NCBI GenBank assembly: GCA_026826555.1
Contig: JAKSZT010018048.1
Coordinates: forward strand, 237,617 to 301,616
Source: Tolypeutes matacus
Taxonomy: Eukaryota; Chordata; Mammalia; Cingulata; Chlamyphoridae
Direction of reading: 5' to 3'
Length of the DNA: 64,000 nucleotides
Shown one piece after another: positions 23,369 to 36,417 of this stretch. Position numbers and translations under genes: made by a program. Numbering within the stretch: the stretch's first letter is position 1; each line of letters begins with the position of its first letter. Under the pieces are notes generated by a model that did not search any database, was not told the origin of the DNA, and saw only the letters and a program-made list of their open reading frames with translations.

Positions 23369-25534
23369 GGGAAATGAAGAGATATATGCACACTCATGTG
23401 CATTACCAAAAGATGGAAGTAACCTAAGCATCCTTCAACAGATGATTAGATAAACAAAATGTATGTACACACATACATATGCACACACATACAATGGGAT
23501 ATTATTCAGCAGTAAGAAGGAATGAAGTATTGAAACATGTGAGAGTATGGATTAATCTCAAGGGCCTTACATTGAGTGAAATAAGCCAGGCACAAAAGGA
23601 TAGATACTGCATGACCTCAATGATATGAACTAAGAATAGTGAGCAGACTCGTGGAGGTAGAGTCTGGAAGATAGCTTACCAGGGGATAGAAGGGGAGTAG
23701 AGATTGATGAGACAATGCTTAATCTGTAACAGTTTTGAAATAGGTGGCAGCCACATGAATATAAATAACCATGATGAAGGGTGAGTGAGAATGTGGTTGA
23801 AATGGGGAAATTTGGGACTGTCCATGATGCTAAAAGGAAAGCTAGAGGATAAAACAGGTAACTGTATAACTCAGTGAACTCTATGTTGGCTTAGGATTCT
23901 GGTTTAGAATACAAATATAAGCATGTTCTTTCAGGATCTATAACTAAGATACAACACTAGTATAGGGTGCTGATAGTGGGGTGATATACAGGAGAAAATA
24001 GACCTAAAATACACTTCTATGGCATATTAATGTATTCATTTTGTCATAGGTGTTTTCTCAATAGAGAGAGGCCCACACAGTAGCTAAAAAAAGGTTAGAC
24101 TTCCTTTCTGAGGAAGCCATGCTACTTTCTCAAATAACATGGTGAAAATCTCTAGAATATATAAGTCATGCTAAGAAAACAAAAGAGGCTTATATGCCAA
24201 GCCCTCAATTTTAGTGCTTGTACTTATGAACCTTATGACAGTAAAAATGAAACAGCTTAATTATAATTAATGCCTACTAATTACCTCTTGAAAACCTCCT
24301 TGGTACTCAAATATGGCCTCTCTCTAAGCCAAACTCAGCAAATAAACACATTACCTTCTACCCGACCTAGGACCTAACACCCAGGGATGAGTTTCCCTGG
24401 CATTGAGGGATTATTACCAACTGGCAACAAGCAATGCATTTCAAAAAAGACCTTGACCAAAAGGGGGAATACTAAATTTTTAAAAAAAATTATGGCTAAG
24501 TGATTGCAAAGTGAGTTGGGAGGTCATTCCAGAGGTTCTGTTTATGCAGGTCTTAGGCAGATTTCACTAACTGCCACAATAAACAAAGCCTTAAACAAAA
24601 GTACTCCTGAGGGCTCTAGGGACATTGAGACACAAGAGGCAAGGCACTGTCTCATGGAGTCAACACCACTTTGGCAGGCCCTATTTGGGAACTTATGGTA
24701 ATCTATTTCCCCAATATAGAAAAATTATATTCATTTATAATACCCTTACTCATAATTCTTCTACTCCTTTTATTTGAACATGTAATTTTAAAAATATCTC
24801 TCAGATACATATATCTTTGGATTGTTTTATATTCTGGTTCATCCCTGAATCCCAGCAGAGTTATGGCCGACTTCAATTCTCCAGTTCTTAAGACTTACCC
24901 TGGACAACCCACAAAATGATGATGATGGAAAAGTACCAGCCCCCAAAACAAGGAGGATCAACACCTGCAAGCAAAACCATTCTTTCCGTCTGCTCACACT
25001 ATCTAAGTCCCTTCTCATCCTGAAGCATTTAGAGCAGATATCTCCCCAAATTCCTCAAGATTGAGGAATGAACAAATTTCAGTGGGTATTATAAATACAG
25101 AAAAAATAGATTTATTTTAATTGTTGTTATTAGGTTATGTTAATGGAAGAACTTGTAACATTGATATAAAGATAGTGTATTTCAGGGGTTTAGTTGGGGG
25201 AGTAGGGATGAGTAGGCAAAATACAGGGCATATTTAGGGCAGTAAAATTGTCCTGTACAATACTGCAATGATGGACACATGACAATATACACTTTTAAAG
25301 CATATAAAACTTTGCAGCATAAAGTGTAAACCATAATGTGAACTATAGACTTTGGTTAGTAACAATCAATTGGTTCAACAAACGCACCACATGAATGTAA
25401 GATGTAAATAATAGGGGAAACTATATGTGTGGGTATGGGAATTACATTGGATTTCCCTATGCTTTCAGTGTAATTTTTCTGTAATTCTAAAAATTCTCTA
25501 AAATAAAGTTTATTACAGAAAAAGGAAAAAATAG

Positions 25535-26330
25535 GGGAACCTGAAGTTGTCTTTAGATAATTAATGAAGTCAGTGGGGAGAAATAATGCAATGACTTGCA
25601 GATGTGTAACGTAAGTGGTGGAATATGCTTTGGACTGGCCTTCTCTTAACTGTGGAGAAGATGTAGACTTAAGAAAAAATGATTAAAATAAAACAACAGA
25701 AATCTATCGCCATATTAATGAGGATGAGCACAATTTCTCATAAGTTTCTGAACAAGAAATATCTAATAACTGAGGGATGTCACAGAAGAACTGATGGACT
25801 ACATTGGACCCAAATTTGGAGAAAAAGAAGATAACAGCTGTGGGCATCACAGCAATCAGATGCCCAACCATCCAAAACATAAGTTGCCATCTGCATGCCA
25901 TGCCCTGTTCATGATGACATAATAGTGCAGAGGATGACAGATGGGAGCATAGTTGTCAAAGGACACAGCGGTGAGGTGTGCCATCTTTGCAGCTGCTTAA
26001 AACAAACAAAAAAACAAACAACAAAAACATTGAAAAGAACTGGATGACACAGACAAGGAATGAGATGGATTTGTTGTATTTAGTGGGGGTGAAAATGGAT
26101 TGAGGATTGTGACTGAATTGAGGCAAATATCCAAGAAGGATAAATTCTTCAAGATGCACATGGGGGTTGTGAAGGTACTGGTAAAAAGTTTTATTCATTA
26201 TAATGTGGATATTTTCCATCAGGGTACACACATGAATGAAGGAAGCACTGGATGCAAAATGTACATACTTGATTGGCAGACAATTCCATGAGGATATATT
26301 CAGTCAGGTTGCAAGCACAACCTGTAAAAA
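25535..26330 (-). pseudogene. Olfactory receptor pseudogene, OR14-like, lacking transmembrane 7
   Basis: Read on the minus strand from 26,330: an N-terminus LTEYILMELSANQV, transmembrane 2-3 remnants ending in NKSISFLVCVIQFF, then LTAVSFDNYAPICHPLHYYV, the counterpart of the MAYDRYVAICxPLHY box. Next comes SKFGSNVVHQFFCDIPQLLD, a second extracellular loop typical of the OR14 group, and finally REGQSKAYS-like and ALFLPTDF pieces of the start of transmembrane 6 near 25,600. Frameshifts are frequent and the NPIIYSLRN end is absent. The missing 3' part is cut where L1 copy B ends (25,515), so that L1 probably landed in the receptor or came with a deletion. Confidence 0.88.
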
Positions 26331-26334
26331 AAAA

Positions 26335-26984
26335 TCAATAAATAAATAGAAAGAAGAATACAATATCAACAATGTCAAGTATTTCAATATCACAAATATA
26401 ATGGGTGACTACATATGGTAATCACACAATTGATTTTCCAAGATTTTACTTTCGTCTTGGTCCTCTTCAGTGCATCAAACATTTCCTGGTTAATTTAGTT
26501 CTAATGAAGCAATGTAGTTTCCTTTAAATGAATTTGTCTTTATAATGTTGACCAACTAATTGTGTGAAAGATGTGGAATGAATGAATGAAGAACTTACAT
26601 TGACCTTACCACAATGTTCCAACCCTCTACATAATTCCAAATTGACCAGCTAACAACACCTAATCTGGGCCCTAACTTTACTTTCCCTACATCCTCTTCC
26701 ATGACTGATACAACCTCAGTATCTACACATCTTCCAAGAATTTGAGAAGTAAATAACTCTGGTGAAAAAAGTGATTGATTATTGATCTTCTTCTACTCTA
26801 TAAAATCTTTAGCCTTCTTGCTCTTTGCAGAATATTCAGTTCAGAGATGTTCTTATATTTCAAAATTTAATAAAGGATTTAGAAAAAGCTAGCTTTATTT
26901 TCTCCCTCAAATACGCAATTATTTATCATTTACTATCTTATACCTATAGTACCATAGGACAGAACTTGTTTACTGTAACTATAA
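26335..26984. other. Unassigned sequence upstream of the OR pseudogene
   Basis: No recognisable gene or repeat. It could hold the old upstream region of the receptor. Confidence 0.45.
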
Positions 26985-29705
26985 AATCCCCACATTCACT
27001 ATTAAGTAGGATGTTAAGCTGTGGGCTTTTCATATATGGCCTTATAATACTTAGGAAGTTTGCCTCTATTCCTAGTGTTCTAATAGTTTTTACCTAGAAG
27101 GGGTCCTGGATTTTGTCAAATTAATTTCTGTATCAATGGAGAAGATCATGTCTTTTCCTTCCTTCTGGTTATGTGGTATATTACATCAATTGCTTTTCTT
27201 ATGTTCAAACAGCCTTGCATACCAGGGATAAATCCCACTTGATTGTGGTGAATAATTGTTTTAATATGTTGTTTGATTCTCTTTGCTAGTATTTTGTTGA
27301 GGGTTCTTGCATTTATATTTATAAGAGCTATTGGCCTATATTTTTCTTTTCTTGTGATCTCTTTAGCTGACTTTCCTATGAGGGTGATGTTGGCCTCATA
27401 GAATGAATTGGGGAGTGTTCTCGCCACTTCAATATTTTGGAAGAGTTTGAGCAGAATTGGATTTAAGTCTTTTTGGAATGTTTGGTAGATTTCCCCTTTG
27501 AAGCTATCTGGTCATGCACTTTCATTGTTAGGAGGTGTTGGGTTACTGTCTCAATCTTAACTTATAATTGGTTTGTCATGGTCTTCTTTTTATCCTTGAG
27601 CCAGTGTAGTTAGGTTGTGTATTTCTAAGATTTTGTCCATTTCATCTAAGCTATCTAATTTATTGATGTACAGTTGTTCATAGTACCCTCTTATAGTCCT
27701 TTTTTTATTGCAATGGGGTCAGTAGTAATGATACCCTGTTCGTTTCTGTTTTCTTTGTTTCTATTCTCTCTTTTTCTTTTTCATTCTAGATAAGGGATTT
27801 CCAATTTTATTTATCCTTTTAAAGAACCAACTTTTGGTTATATTGATTCTCTCTGTTTTTTGTTTTACTATTTCATTTATCTCTGCTCTAATTTTGTTAT
27901 TTCCTTCCTTCTTCTTGGTTTGGGTTTTGTTTGCTCTTAGTTCTTCCAATTTTGAGGGTTAGTCTGTGATTTGAAGTTATTCTTTTTTCATGTAAGCATT
28001 GAGGGCTATAAATTTCCCTCTCAGCACTGCCTTTCCTGCATCCCATTAGCTTTGGTATGTTCATTATCATTTTAGTTCACCTCAAGGTATTTCCTAATTT
28101 CCCTTGTAATTTCCTTTTTAACCCATTTGTTTTTTAAGAGTATACTGGTTGGTTTCCTCATATTTGAGACTTTTCCTTTCTTCCTCTGTTAATGAATTCT
28201 TGCTTCATTCCATTTTGATCAGGTGTTATAGGCTGTATTATTTCAATTTTTTAAAATAAACTGAGACTAGTTCTATGACCTAATATATGGTCTACCCTGG
28301 AGAATGATTGATGTTCACTCAAGAAGAATGTGCTTTTTGTTTTTGTTGTGTGAAAGTGTTCTATATATGTTTGTTAGCTCTATTTGTTTCAGTGTATCAT
28401 TTATCTGGTATTTCCTCATTGTTTTTCTGATTAGTATTCATTTTTTAAAGTGTTGTATTAAAAACTCTTACTATTAATTTAGAACTGTCAATCTTTTCAA
28501 TTCTTTCAGTATTTGCTTCATGTAATTTGGGGCTTTTTTGTTTTGTGCACATATGTTTATAGTTGTTCTATCTTTTTGTTTAAAACTCTCATTTTTTCAG
28601 TATAACTAACCATATTTTTCTCTCATAAAAGTTTTTTATTTTAATTCTATTTCTGTGATATGAATATAGCCACCCCATCATTTCCAGCTATGACTTGCTT
28701 CATATATTTTCATCCATCCTTTAATTTCAACCTACTTGTACCTTTGAATTTAAGGTGAGTCTCTTGTATACAGGATACAATTGGCTCTTACTTTATTACC
28801 CATTCTGCCAATCTCTGACTTTTGACTGCATATTTTAATCTATTTATATTTAAAGTCATGACTGATAATACAAGACTTTCTTCTCCCATTTAATACTTAG
28901 CTTTTGTAAGCCATATAAATTTTTTTGTCCCTTGCTTCTGTTAACTTATTATATATTTATGTGAATTTTTAAAATAAAGCTGTCATACCATATTGAGTGC
29001 CATCTCCTTATGGATATATTTTTCATCTCTAATCTTTGGGGTTATCATGGGGATAAATTTAATCTCCTAAATTTATAATATTCACATTTAATTTGTATCA
29101 AACCTAACTTAAATAGCATGCCATATACATTTCCTATACCCCTCTCCCTCCCTACCTTTTTTCTGTACTTGCTACCTCTTATACCTTTATGAATTGTATG
29201 TCCAAAATGACATATTTATCAATAATTTTATGCATTTACATTTTAACTCCTGTAGGAAGTAAGAAGTGGAGTTAAATACCAATAAATATATTACAATATT
29301 AATGGCACATATAATTACTTAAGTGGTTACTTTTACCACAGGTCTTCATTTCTTTATGCTACTTTGAACCACTGTTTAGTGTCCTTTCCTTTAGCATAAA
29401 CAATTGTCTTTAGTATTGCTTGTAGGGCAGATCTAGTGGTGATGAATTTCCCGAATATTTGTTTATGTGAGAATGTCTTAACTTCTCCCTGATTTTTGAA
29501 AGAAAGTCTCATCAGATATAAAATTTTTGGTTGGCAGTTCTTTTCTTTCAGCTTTTTAAATATTTCAGCCCACTGCCATCTTGCCTGCATGGGTTCTGAT
29601 GAGAAATCAGTGTTCAATCTAATTGTGACTCCTTGTATGTAACATGTTCCTTTTCTCTCACAGCTTTCAGAACTCTCTCTTTGTCCTTTGTATTTAATAG
29701 TGTGA
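26985..29705 (-). mobile_element. L1 (copy F), antisense: ORF1 C-terminus to ORF2 reverse transcriptase
   Basis: On the minus strand it starts with the ORF1 C-terminal domain (29,617-29,354), including NTDFSSEPMQARWQW and FKKLKEKNCQPKILY. After the inter-ORF region comes a decayed endonuclease and the start of the reverse transcriptase, with [15 protein letters not shown] (about 27,215-27,260) and FDKIQDPF (about 27,100). It stops before the catalytic FADD box, so it is truncated at its 3' side. No poly(A) tail and no clear target duplication were seen. The ORF1 wording suggests an older L1 subfamily than copy D. Confidence 0.85.
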
Positions 29706-30934
29706 TAAAAAAAGTAGAGACATTAAAGTATGTCAGACTATAATTTCTATTGATAAGTTTCTGAATCAAACTCTGAAAAATGTATTTATTTCAGACAATT
29801 TAAAAGTTGTGTAATATAAAAGAAATATGGTCTACCTAAATTGATTGTTGGTATCTGTATCTACAAGGAACTTGTTTTTCAAAAATATATTATTTTTATA
29901 TTATTTGTCTGCATTATAATTTAGAAATGGTTATATGTTACCTCTATGTAATATGCAGATGTTTTTTGTTATGCTTTGTTTTTTTTTTTTTTTTCTTTAG
30001 GTTGTTTGGAAATTTCTCAGAAAAAAATGATTAGAAACAGTTTTAAAGCAGAATATGTTAATTTAAAAAAGCATGTCATTAATTTCTTATCTCTTACTTG
30101 TTTTTCTTTTTAAATCCAAAATATTTCAGGGTAAATTGTCAGGAAGTGGAAAAGATTCTAGACATATTTAATTAAGAGTAAACATATATTTTCAAATTAC
30201 ATTCAAAACAAATTTCTCAAATATTCTTTTCTACTACAAAGTATGAATTCATAAATTTTATCACTAATTGTAAAAGCTATGAGATTTTTTTTGAAGCTAT
30301 TAAAAATCAAATGGTGACAAAATATACTTTCCTTTTATTTCTAATTTATGATTTATTTTTTCACTAAATTGGGGAAAACTATTAAACTTGACATTGCTTA
30401 ATCAAAATATTTGGCTATATAAAAAAGCAATGCTGAAATAAATGTTATAAATTCAAGATAATATTCATGTTAGCTACTTTAACTCATTAATTTCACAATT
30501 TTGAGTAGAGTAACTGACTAAGGAGGATTATTATACTTACTCTTGAAAAACAATGTCTTTCAAAAGGCTTTTTAAAATATTTTCTTCCTGTATTACAACA
30601 TCTCCACCTATTAACTTATTTTATGTCTAATGGGATTGCAGTCTTTTAAAACCAAAATAAATATTTTTAAACTAATAATAATGAGTGATGGTATTAGTTT
30701 GGAGAATGTACTTAAATTTGAAGTGGAATTTTATCTAGCTATTTTACTAGACAGCTATTATTGAACTATCTCAACAACCCATATTTGTTGAACAAATACA
30801 TATATTCCAAACATAGCAAGTAATTTTATTTTACTTTTCAATTAAATGATTTATTTAGACAGTCTCATGGAAAGTACTGTACAATAAGATCTTTTCAATG
30901 CTTTTTCTGTAGTCAATGGTACACATTCTTAAGG
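29706..30934. other. Unassigned AT-rich sequence
   Basis: Lies between the antisense L1 and the next OR pseudogene. No feature recognised apart from short T runs. Confidence 0.5.
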
Positions 30935-31815
30935 GTTATTTTCATTTCTTTGTTCTTCAGAGAGTAGATGATAGGGATCAAGACAAGTGTGATAATGGAA
31001 TAAAATACAGCATCCAGACATCCTTGGATTAAAGAATAGTTTGAGGTAGGTTTTGGGTACCTGGAACTCACAGATCCATAAGAGAAGAGTGATCAGGTGA
31101 GGAAGGTAGGCTAAGAAGACTTTCCAGTGGCCCTGCTCATGATAAATCTTGATGATGGTGACAGGTTATAGAAGTAAGAGTACATTGAAGACAAAGTCTC
31201 CAGTATGATATTGTTGTGGGATATAAAACTCATTTTTTCATTTGCACTGTAGTCAGCACAAGAGAGCCTCGTGACTGGAGGAACATCCCAGAAAAATTTA
31301 TCAATGATGTTAGTTCTAGAGAAGGAGAGGGAGAATGTGCTAATAGCATGGAATATGGAGTAGAGGAAATCACATACCCAGGCAGTAGAAGCAAGTTTCC
31401 AGCAGAAATTCCTGCTCCTTACAATCTAATAGAGCTGGGCCTGTAGATGGCACACAGCAGTCGTAGGCCATGGAAGTGAGTGGGAAACAATCAGTGTGAA
31501 ACCAGTGTGAAAAACAGGTAATGGGAAGGAAATAACCTTGGACGCCAAGATGCCATTGGTAAAGGCCTTGGGCATGGTGACTGAGGTATAGCATTCATCC
31601 AAGAAGGACAAGTTATTTAGGAAGAAATACATAGGTGAGTAGTGTCGGCTATCTTTGGTAATCACCATGATGATGGAAATACTACCACAGAGACCAAAGA
31701 CATAAAAAGTCAGGAAAACAGCTGCACTGAAACGACTCACAGAGGGGATGCCTGAGAAACCCAGTGGCATAAATTGTGCCACTGTTTTCTCATAACTGGC
31801 ACAGAAGGAAATGAA
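30935..31815 (-). pseudogene. Olfactory receptor pseudogene, near full length
   Basis: On the minus strand: VAQFMPLGFSGIPSVSRFSA (N-terminus, about 31,785), transmembrane 1 with FGLCGSISIIMVI, then HYSPMYFFLNNLSFLDECYT (transmembrane 2), and FPLTSMAYDCC, which is the MAYDRY box with RY replaced, in a shifted frame near 31,460. Later come pieces of transmembrane 5-6, and at the end DAVFYSIITLVLIPIIYSLK followed by NKEMKITLKN (transmembrane 7 and C-terminus, about 30,940-31,010). Its total length of about 880 bp fits the usual ~930-bp OR exon. Several frameshifts and no good start codon make it nonfunctional. It differs from the two OR14-like copies and looks like another class II family. Family not assigned. 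Confidence 0.9.
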
Positions 31816-32459
31816 AAAAGAGAAAAGACATATTTATATCAGATGCCATAAAGTACAAAGCATCATGTTGAAAAGTCTTGGAGACTGTAGTTCTTTTTGG
31901 CAGATAAAGTTTCAAATGTGTTTCTGGATTCTTTATATATAACTTTAAATAAAATTAGTCATTTATAAAGAAGAGAAAAGCGTGTAGTCCATATTTTCCC
32001 ACCCAATATAATATTTTGAAATCAGTTGGACCAATAACTCTACTTGGAATAGCATTAATAAAAAAGTAATACTTTGTATATATTTTGTACATGAGGCAGT
32101 GTTAAAAAAACAAAACACTGTATCTTGTCATCATAATTACCTTATCGTGTAGCTACAATGTCTTATTAAAATTTTTGTTAATTTAATTGAGTCAAGGAGT
32201 ATTAAAGTAAGTTGCTCAAGGTTGTAAAATAAAAAAATGGCCAAGCTCATTTATAATCCACTTTAGGTTTAATTTTTAATAACATAAGCTATATGCTTTG
32301 GCACTAGAGCAAGGTAAATCCTTCCAAGAGGAAAATAAAATGGGATATATTTCAATTATTAAAAACAATAATCTAAATATATTCAAAATTAGATATCTAT
32401 TTGTTTGGAAGCCTGAAGCACAGTGCCTATTGCTACACCATGTGCATCCTTTAAAAAAA
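31816..32459. other. Unassigned sequence
   Basis: 5' flank of the OR pseudogene. No recognisable feature. Confidence 0.5.
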
Positions 32460-35000
32460 AAACACACATTTTATTTATTTGTTAATTTAAAGATACTTTA
32501 GATTACATAAATATTACTGAAAAAATATAGGGGATTCCCATATGCCCCACCTCCTACTCCTCCCATACTTTCCCACATTAACAACTTCCTTATTAGTGCC
32601 CTACATTTATTACTATTGATGAATACATATAGAAGCATTTCCACTAGCCGTGGATTATTTTACACTATACATTCTGTCCTGCACAATTTTGTAAGTTATG
32701 ACAAAATATATAATGGTTTGTATCCATCATTGCAATGCCATGAAGGACAATTCCAATGTCCTGAAAATGTCCCCATATTAAACCTATTGTTCCCTCTTCC
32801 CTCTTCTCAGAACTTCTGGTGGCTACTGCTTCCACATCAATGATTAAAGTTCTTTCATTGCTGGAATAACAATAATTCTATAGTAGAATAATAATAAGTC
32901 CACTTTAGTCCATTGTTCATTCCCCAGTCTTGAGGATTTGGGGATGGTAATATCCACTTTGCCTCTAAATGAGAGGGGACTTAGATCCCATGGGGCAAAT
33001 GGATGGGATTATCTTCCTTGCAGTTGCAGACACTCTCTGTTCCTTAGGATGGGTGTTGTCCATCATCATCTCTTTTTTAGTTGTCCTGGGTGAGTCCAAT
33101 GAACTGGGGAGTAGGTGTTGCAACTCTGCTGAGATTCAGGGCCCAGTTGGAACATGAATGGACTAAAGATTTAAGTCACTTGGACATATACCTATCAAAT
33201 ATAGTACATATTATAGTTTCAAATAGAAGGGGCAGAGAGCCATGTGTAGGGGAGACACAAGAGTCCAAAAATTCCAAAGGGAACATAAATTCCAAAGTAA
33301 CGCCCACTGGCAGGGGGCCAAACTCCTGAGCTCTCTGCCCTGCCTATAAACTGTCAGGATGTCTTTAGAGCCCTCAGGAGACCCATTATTTGAGGCAATA
33401 TTTACTGTGGCAGTAAAAGAGATCCTGCTGAGACATGCATAAGCATAACCTCTGGAATGACCTCGCAATTCATTTTGAAAGCTATTTGCCATAAAAACAT
33501 GTTTGTATTTACCCTTTCCCCCTTTTGGTCAAGGTCTTTTTCCAAGTGCATTGCTAGTTGGTCTTGGTAATAATCCTATGGTCAACCACAGGAGTCATGT
33601 TCCATGCTGATGGGGGGTGGAGGGGTGGGGGGGGGAGGGAGGTAATGATTTGGCTTAGAGAGAGGCCACATTTGAGCAACAAGGAGGCCCTTAGGAGGTA
33701 ACTCTTAGGCAATGTATATAATACTGGCTTAAATTTCAATTTCAAAAGAAAAGGTTCATAAGTACAATCACCAATATCAAGGGTCCTTCGCAATGGTCGT
33801 CATCCTTCACAAGGCACTGCTGCTATACTTGGGGGATTCTTGCTGTCCCATTAGAGAATGTAGCAGGACACCCAAGGATGGGAATTCAATATTCTTTCCG
33901 TTATTGTGTGGATCTCCACCCACTGGGACAATGCCCTGTGACAATGCCCCATGAACACTTGAACCCATTCTTATGCCTTAGAGGCATGCCCAGTTGAACA
34001 CATCCCCACGCATCCCCCGTTACTGACACCTTGCATCAATGATCCTTCCATGCCACAGCTGTGACCCTTCTGTGATCCCAAACCTCTTCAAAAATGAAGC
34101 CAACAAAATAACCAATAAAATTAAGAAGAAAATGAAACAATAATGAGAGTTTTAAAAATAAATAAAATACAAAAAATACTAAAAAAGATATAATAAAAAA
34201 TCTTTTTAGACATTATGTCTTTCATTACTGCAAGATTTGTTGTCCTGTGTGTATAGTGACAGTTTTTTCTTCCATATATTCCCTATGGATCTTATTATTT
34301 TCATTTTATCTTCAAAGAAGCTTTAGGTTACAGAAAGTCACATACAGAATATAGAGGATTCACATATATCAAAGGCCCTCCTCCTTTCTTCTTTTCTATT
34401 AATAACATTTTACAATAAAGTTATTATTATAATGTTAATATTGTAAATAATATGTGTTTATATTAATGACATTGTTACAATTGATGTACAAATATCGAAA
34501 CATTGCTACTAACAATGGTCAATGGCTTACATTATGACTTACATTTTGGACCATATATTTTATGAATTTTGACAAAATTTAAAATGGCCTGTATCAGTTA
34601 TTGCAAGATCATGCAGAACAATTCTAATGTGCTAAAAATGTCCTATGCTCCATATATTCTATTATTCCCTCTCCCTTCCCTCAGGAAGCTATGGTAACCA
34701 CTAAGTTTCACTTTTTGATGAATAAGATTCATACTTACTTGCAATAATATTGAAAGCTTGACATATTAGTCTGTTTTCTTTTGTTAGGCACTACCTTTGT
34801 TCTCAGGGGACTCTTGCCCCTCTAACTGAGAACACAGCAATACTCCCCAGGATGGGAGTTTAAGAGTTTCTTGTTTATTGTGTGGCTCTCCACTCACTGA
34901 TATAACACTTTATGACAAGATGAATGCTTACATATTCCATAGCAGCCTGCTCCTGCTGTGACCTGTCCTGTATGCCCCACCTCCATATCCAATGACCATG
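32460..35000 (-). mobile_element. L1 long 3' UTR fragment, antisense, 2.5 kb
   Basis: Begins with the L1 3' end in reverse (gatactttagattacataaa) and runs through the same ordered blocks as the 3' UTRs at 47,771-50,632 and 55,822-58,524, including gaagctttaggttacagaaa near 34,320. No ORF2 is attached, so this is a 5'-truncated L1 consisting of 3' UTR only. The plus strand has open frames at 32,969-33,157 and 33,081-33,329. The end near 35,000 is approximate. Confidence 0.82.
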
Positions 35001-35209
35001 TGCTTCCTTTATTTTCTTCTCTGCAACATGCAACATTACCTTGGCCTTATTACCTTGGATATTTTACCAATACAACTCTGTGTTGTTCTGTTGTTTCCAA
35101 ATCCCTACTTCCCTCAAAATGATGGTACTTCCGGTTTAATTAAGGATTTTTTGGGTTTTTTTGCAAAATGAAATAGTATAATTTCTACTTTTCACCATGA
35201 TTGTGTAAT
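35001..35209. other. Unassigned spacer
   Basis: Short stretch between two L1-derived segments. Its origin is unclear. Confidence 0.4.
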
Positions 35210-36128
35210 AAGAACTTGATTTAATCTTCCACCATGTATCACTAAAAAAAAACTGGACAAAATTGAGAAAGCAATTCAGACATCAGGCAGTGCAGGAATG
35301 AATTACCTGAGTGAAGAATTAAGAAAAAAAAAAAAAAAGTTAAAATTTATGATCACCCTTGATTTTGCCTGAAGTCAATATCCTGACTGTGGAGACAGTG
35401 AAATGGAATGGAAACAGAAAAACACCATCACTGAATTAAACAGAAAATTGGAATACAAGGGCATGGGGTGGCTGGGTGATCTGGGACAGCTTACGGGTAG
35501 GAAGAGAGGTACACTAATAACCAAACAAAACACCTTCAGAATTCTGCATCGGGTCTTGTTGAGATTTGCTGTGCACTAGGCCACATATGCGTAGAATAAA
35601 AGTTCATATTGTCAGAGGAAAATAACTTTGTAGGGGAAAGATGACCAATTTCAAGCTGTTAGACAGGGTGAAGTAATTCAAATCTCCTCCAGCAGGAGTG
35701 GAAAGTCCTCATGTTTAAGTGAAATATTGAAGGCAGTCTACAGAAAGATCTTATCTTGGAGTTATGGATTAGTGGAGCTGAGCTTTTCTTGGGGTGAAAG
35801 ATATTTGTATGCAACCTTGCAAAACTTAAAGTCATGTCTCAGAGAGTCCAAACTGATCTGAAAAACTAGCTGCCTGATATAATGAAGCACAACTCTTCAA
35901 AAGAAGAAAACAAAATCATAACTCTCAACAGCATAATTTTCATAGTGCACAGTGTTCAGTCCCAAATGACTGGAGATTTCAAAAAGCAAGGCATTTTGAA
36001 ACAAAAGAGAAGGAAAAAGTCAATAGACTCCTTACCAGGGAAAACAGTAATCATGGAATTAACAAATATGGGCATCTAAATATTTAAATTATGTTCAAGT
36101 ATTTAACAAAAAAAAAAAAAAAAAAAAA
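35210..36128 (+). mobile_element. Probable ancient L1M 5' region, sense
   Basis: Contains the order aatgaagcacaactcttcaa, ataactctcaacagcataat, and later a region resembling 'atggaattaacaaatatggg', which I associate with the 5' UTR/ORF1 area of old mammalian L1 (L1M/HAL1 type). An A run at 36,109-36,128 follows. The assignment is from memory and tentative. Confidence 0.45.
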
Positions 36129-36173
36129 CAGATAAAGCGAGATAAAGCGAGAGAGGAAAAAAAGAAAGAAAAC

Positions 36174-36199
36174 ACACACACACACACACAAACACACAA
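36174..36199 (+). repeat. (CA)n microsatellite
   Basis: Short interrupted CA repeat just upstream of the RUFY3 retrocopy. Confidence 0.9.
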
Positions 36200-36417
36200 C
36201 ACTTAAAATGTCCTGAGTTGAAACACAAGGTTTAAATGATAATTTGCGATGAAAAATAGCAGATACTTCAAAATAAAAGCCTTGATTTTCTAAATTTTAT
36301 GAAATCCTATAAAATGATACCCCCCAACTCAACTACATCTTGCTGCAAGATAAAAACAGACGCATCCACTCACATACCACGAAACAGCAAAATACATGAT
36401 GATTATGGGAGAGCAAA

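Larger units (their letters stand above)
19430..25515 (+). mobile_element. L1 (copy B), sense, internally deleted, with 3' UTR
   Basis: 5' UTR-like sequence (19,430-19,900) leads into the start of ORF1 around caaaaaattacaaaccatac (19,970), the same string as at 42,510. Near 20,080-20,100 the sequence jumps to ORF2 just after the endonuclease domain, so most of ORF1 and the endonuclease are missing. ORF2 then continues through the reverse transcriptase, where the catalytic box reads IANDMILYIESPEKS instead of the usual FADD form (about 21,275-21,320), to the C-terminus near 23,625. A 3' UTR follows to 25,515 with an aataaa signal and an A-rich end. A SINE (22.4 kb) and an LTR (22.8 kb) are inserted in ORF2. 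Many stops and frameshifts are present. Its 3' end lies within an OR pseudogene. Confidence 0.85.
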
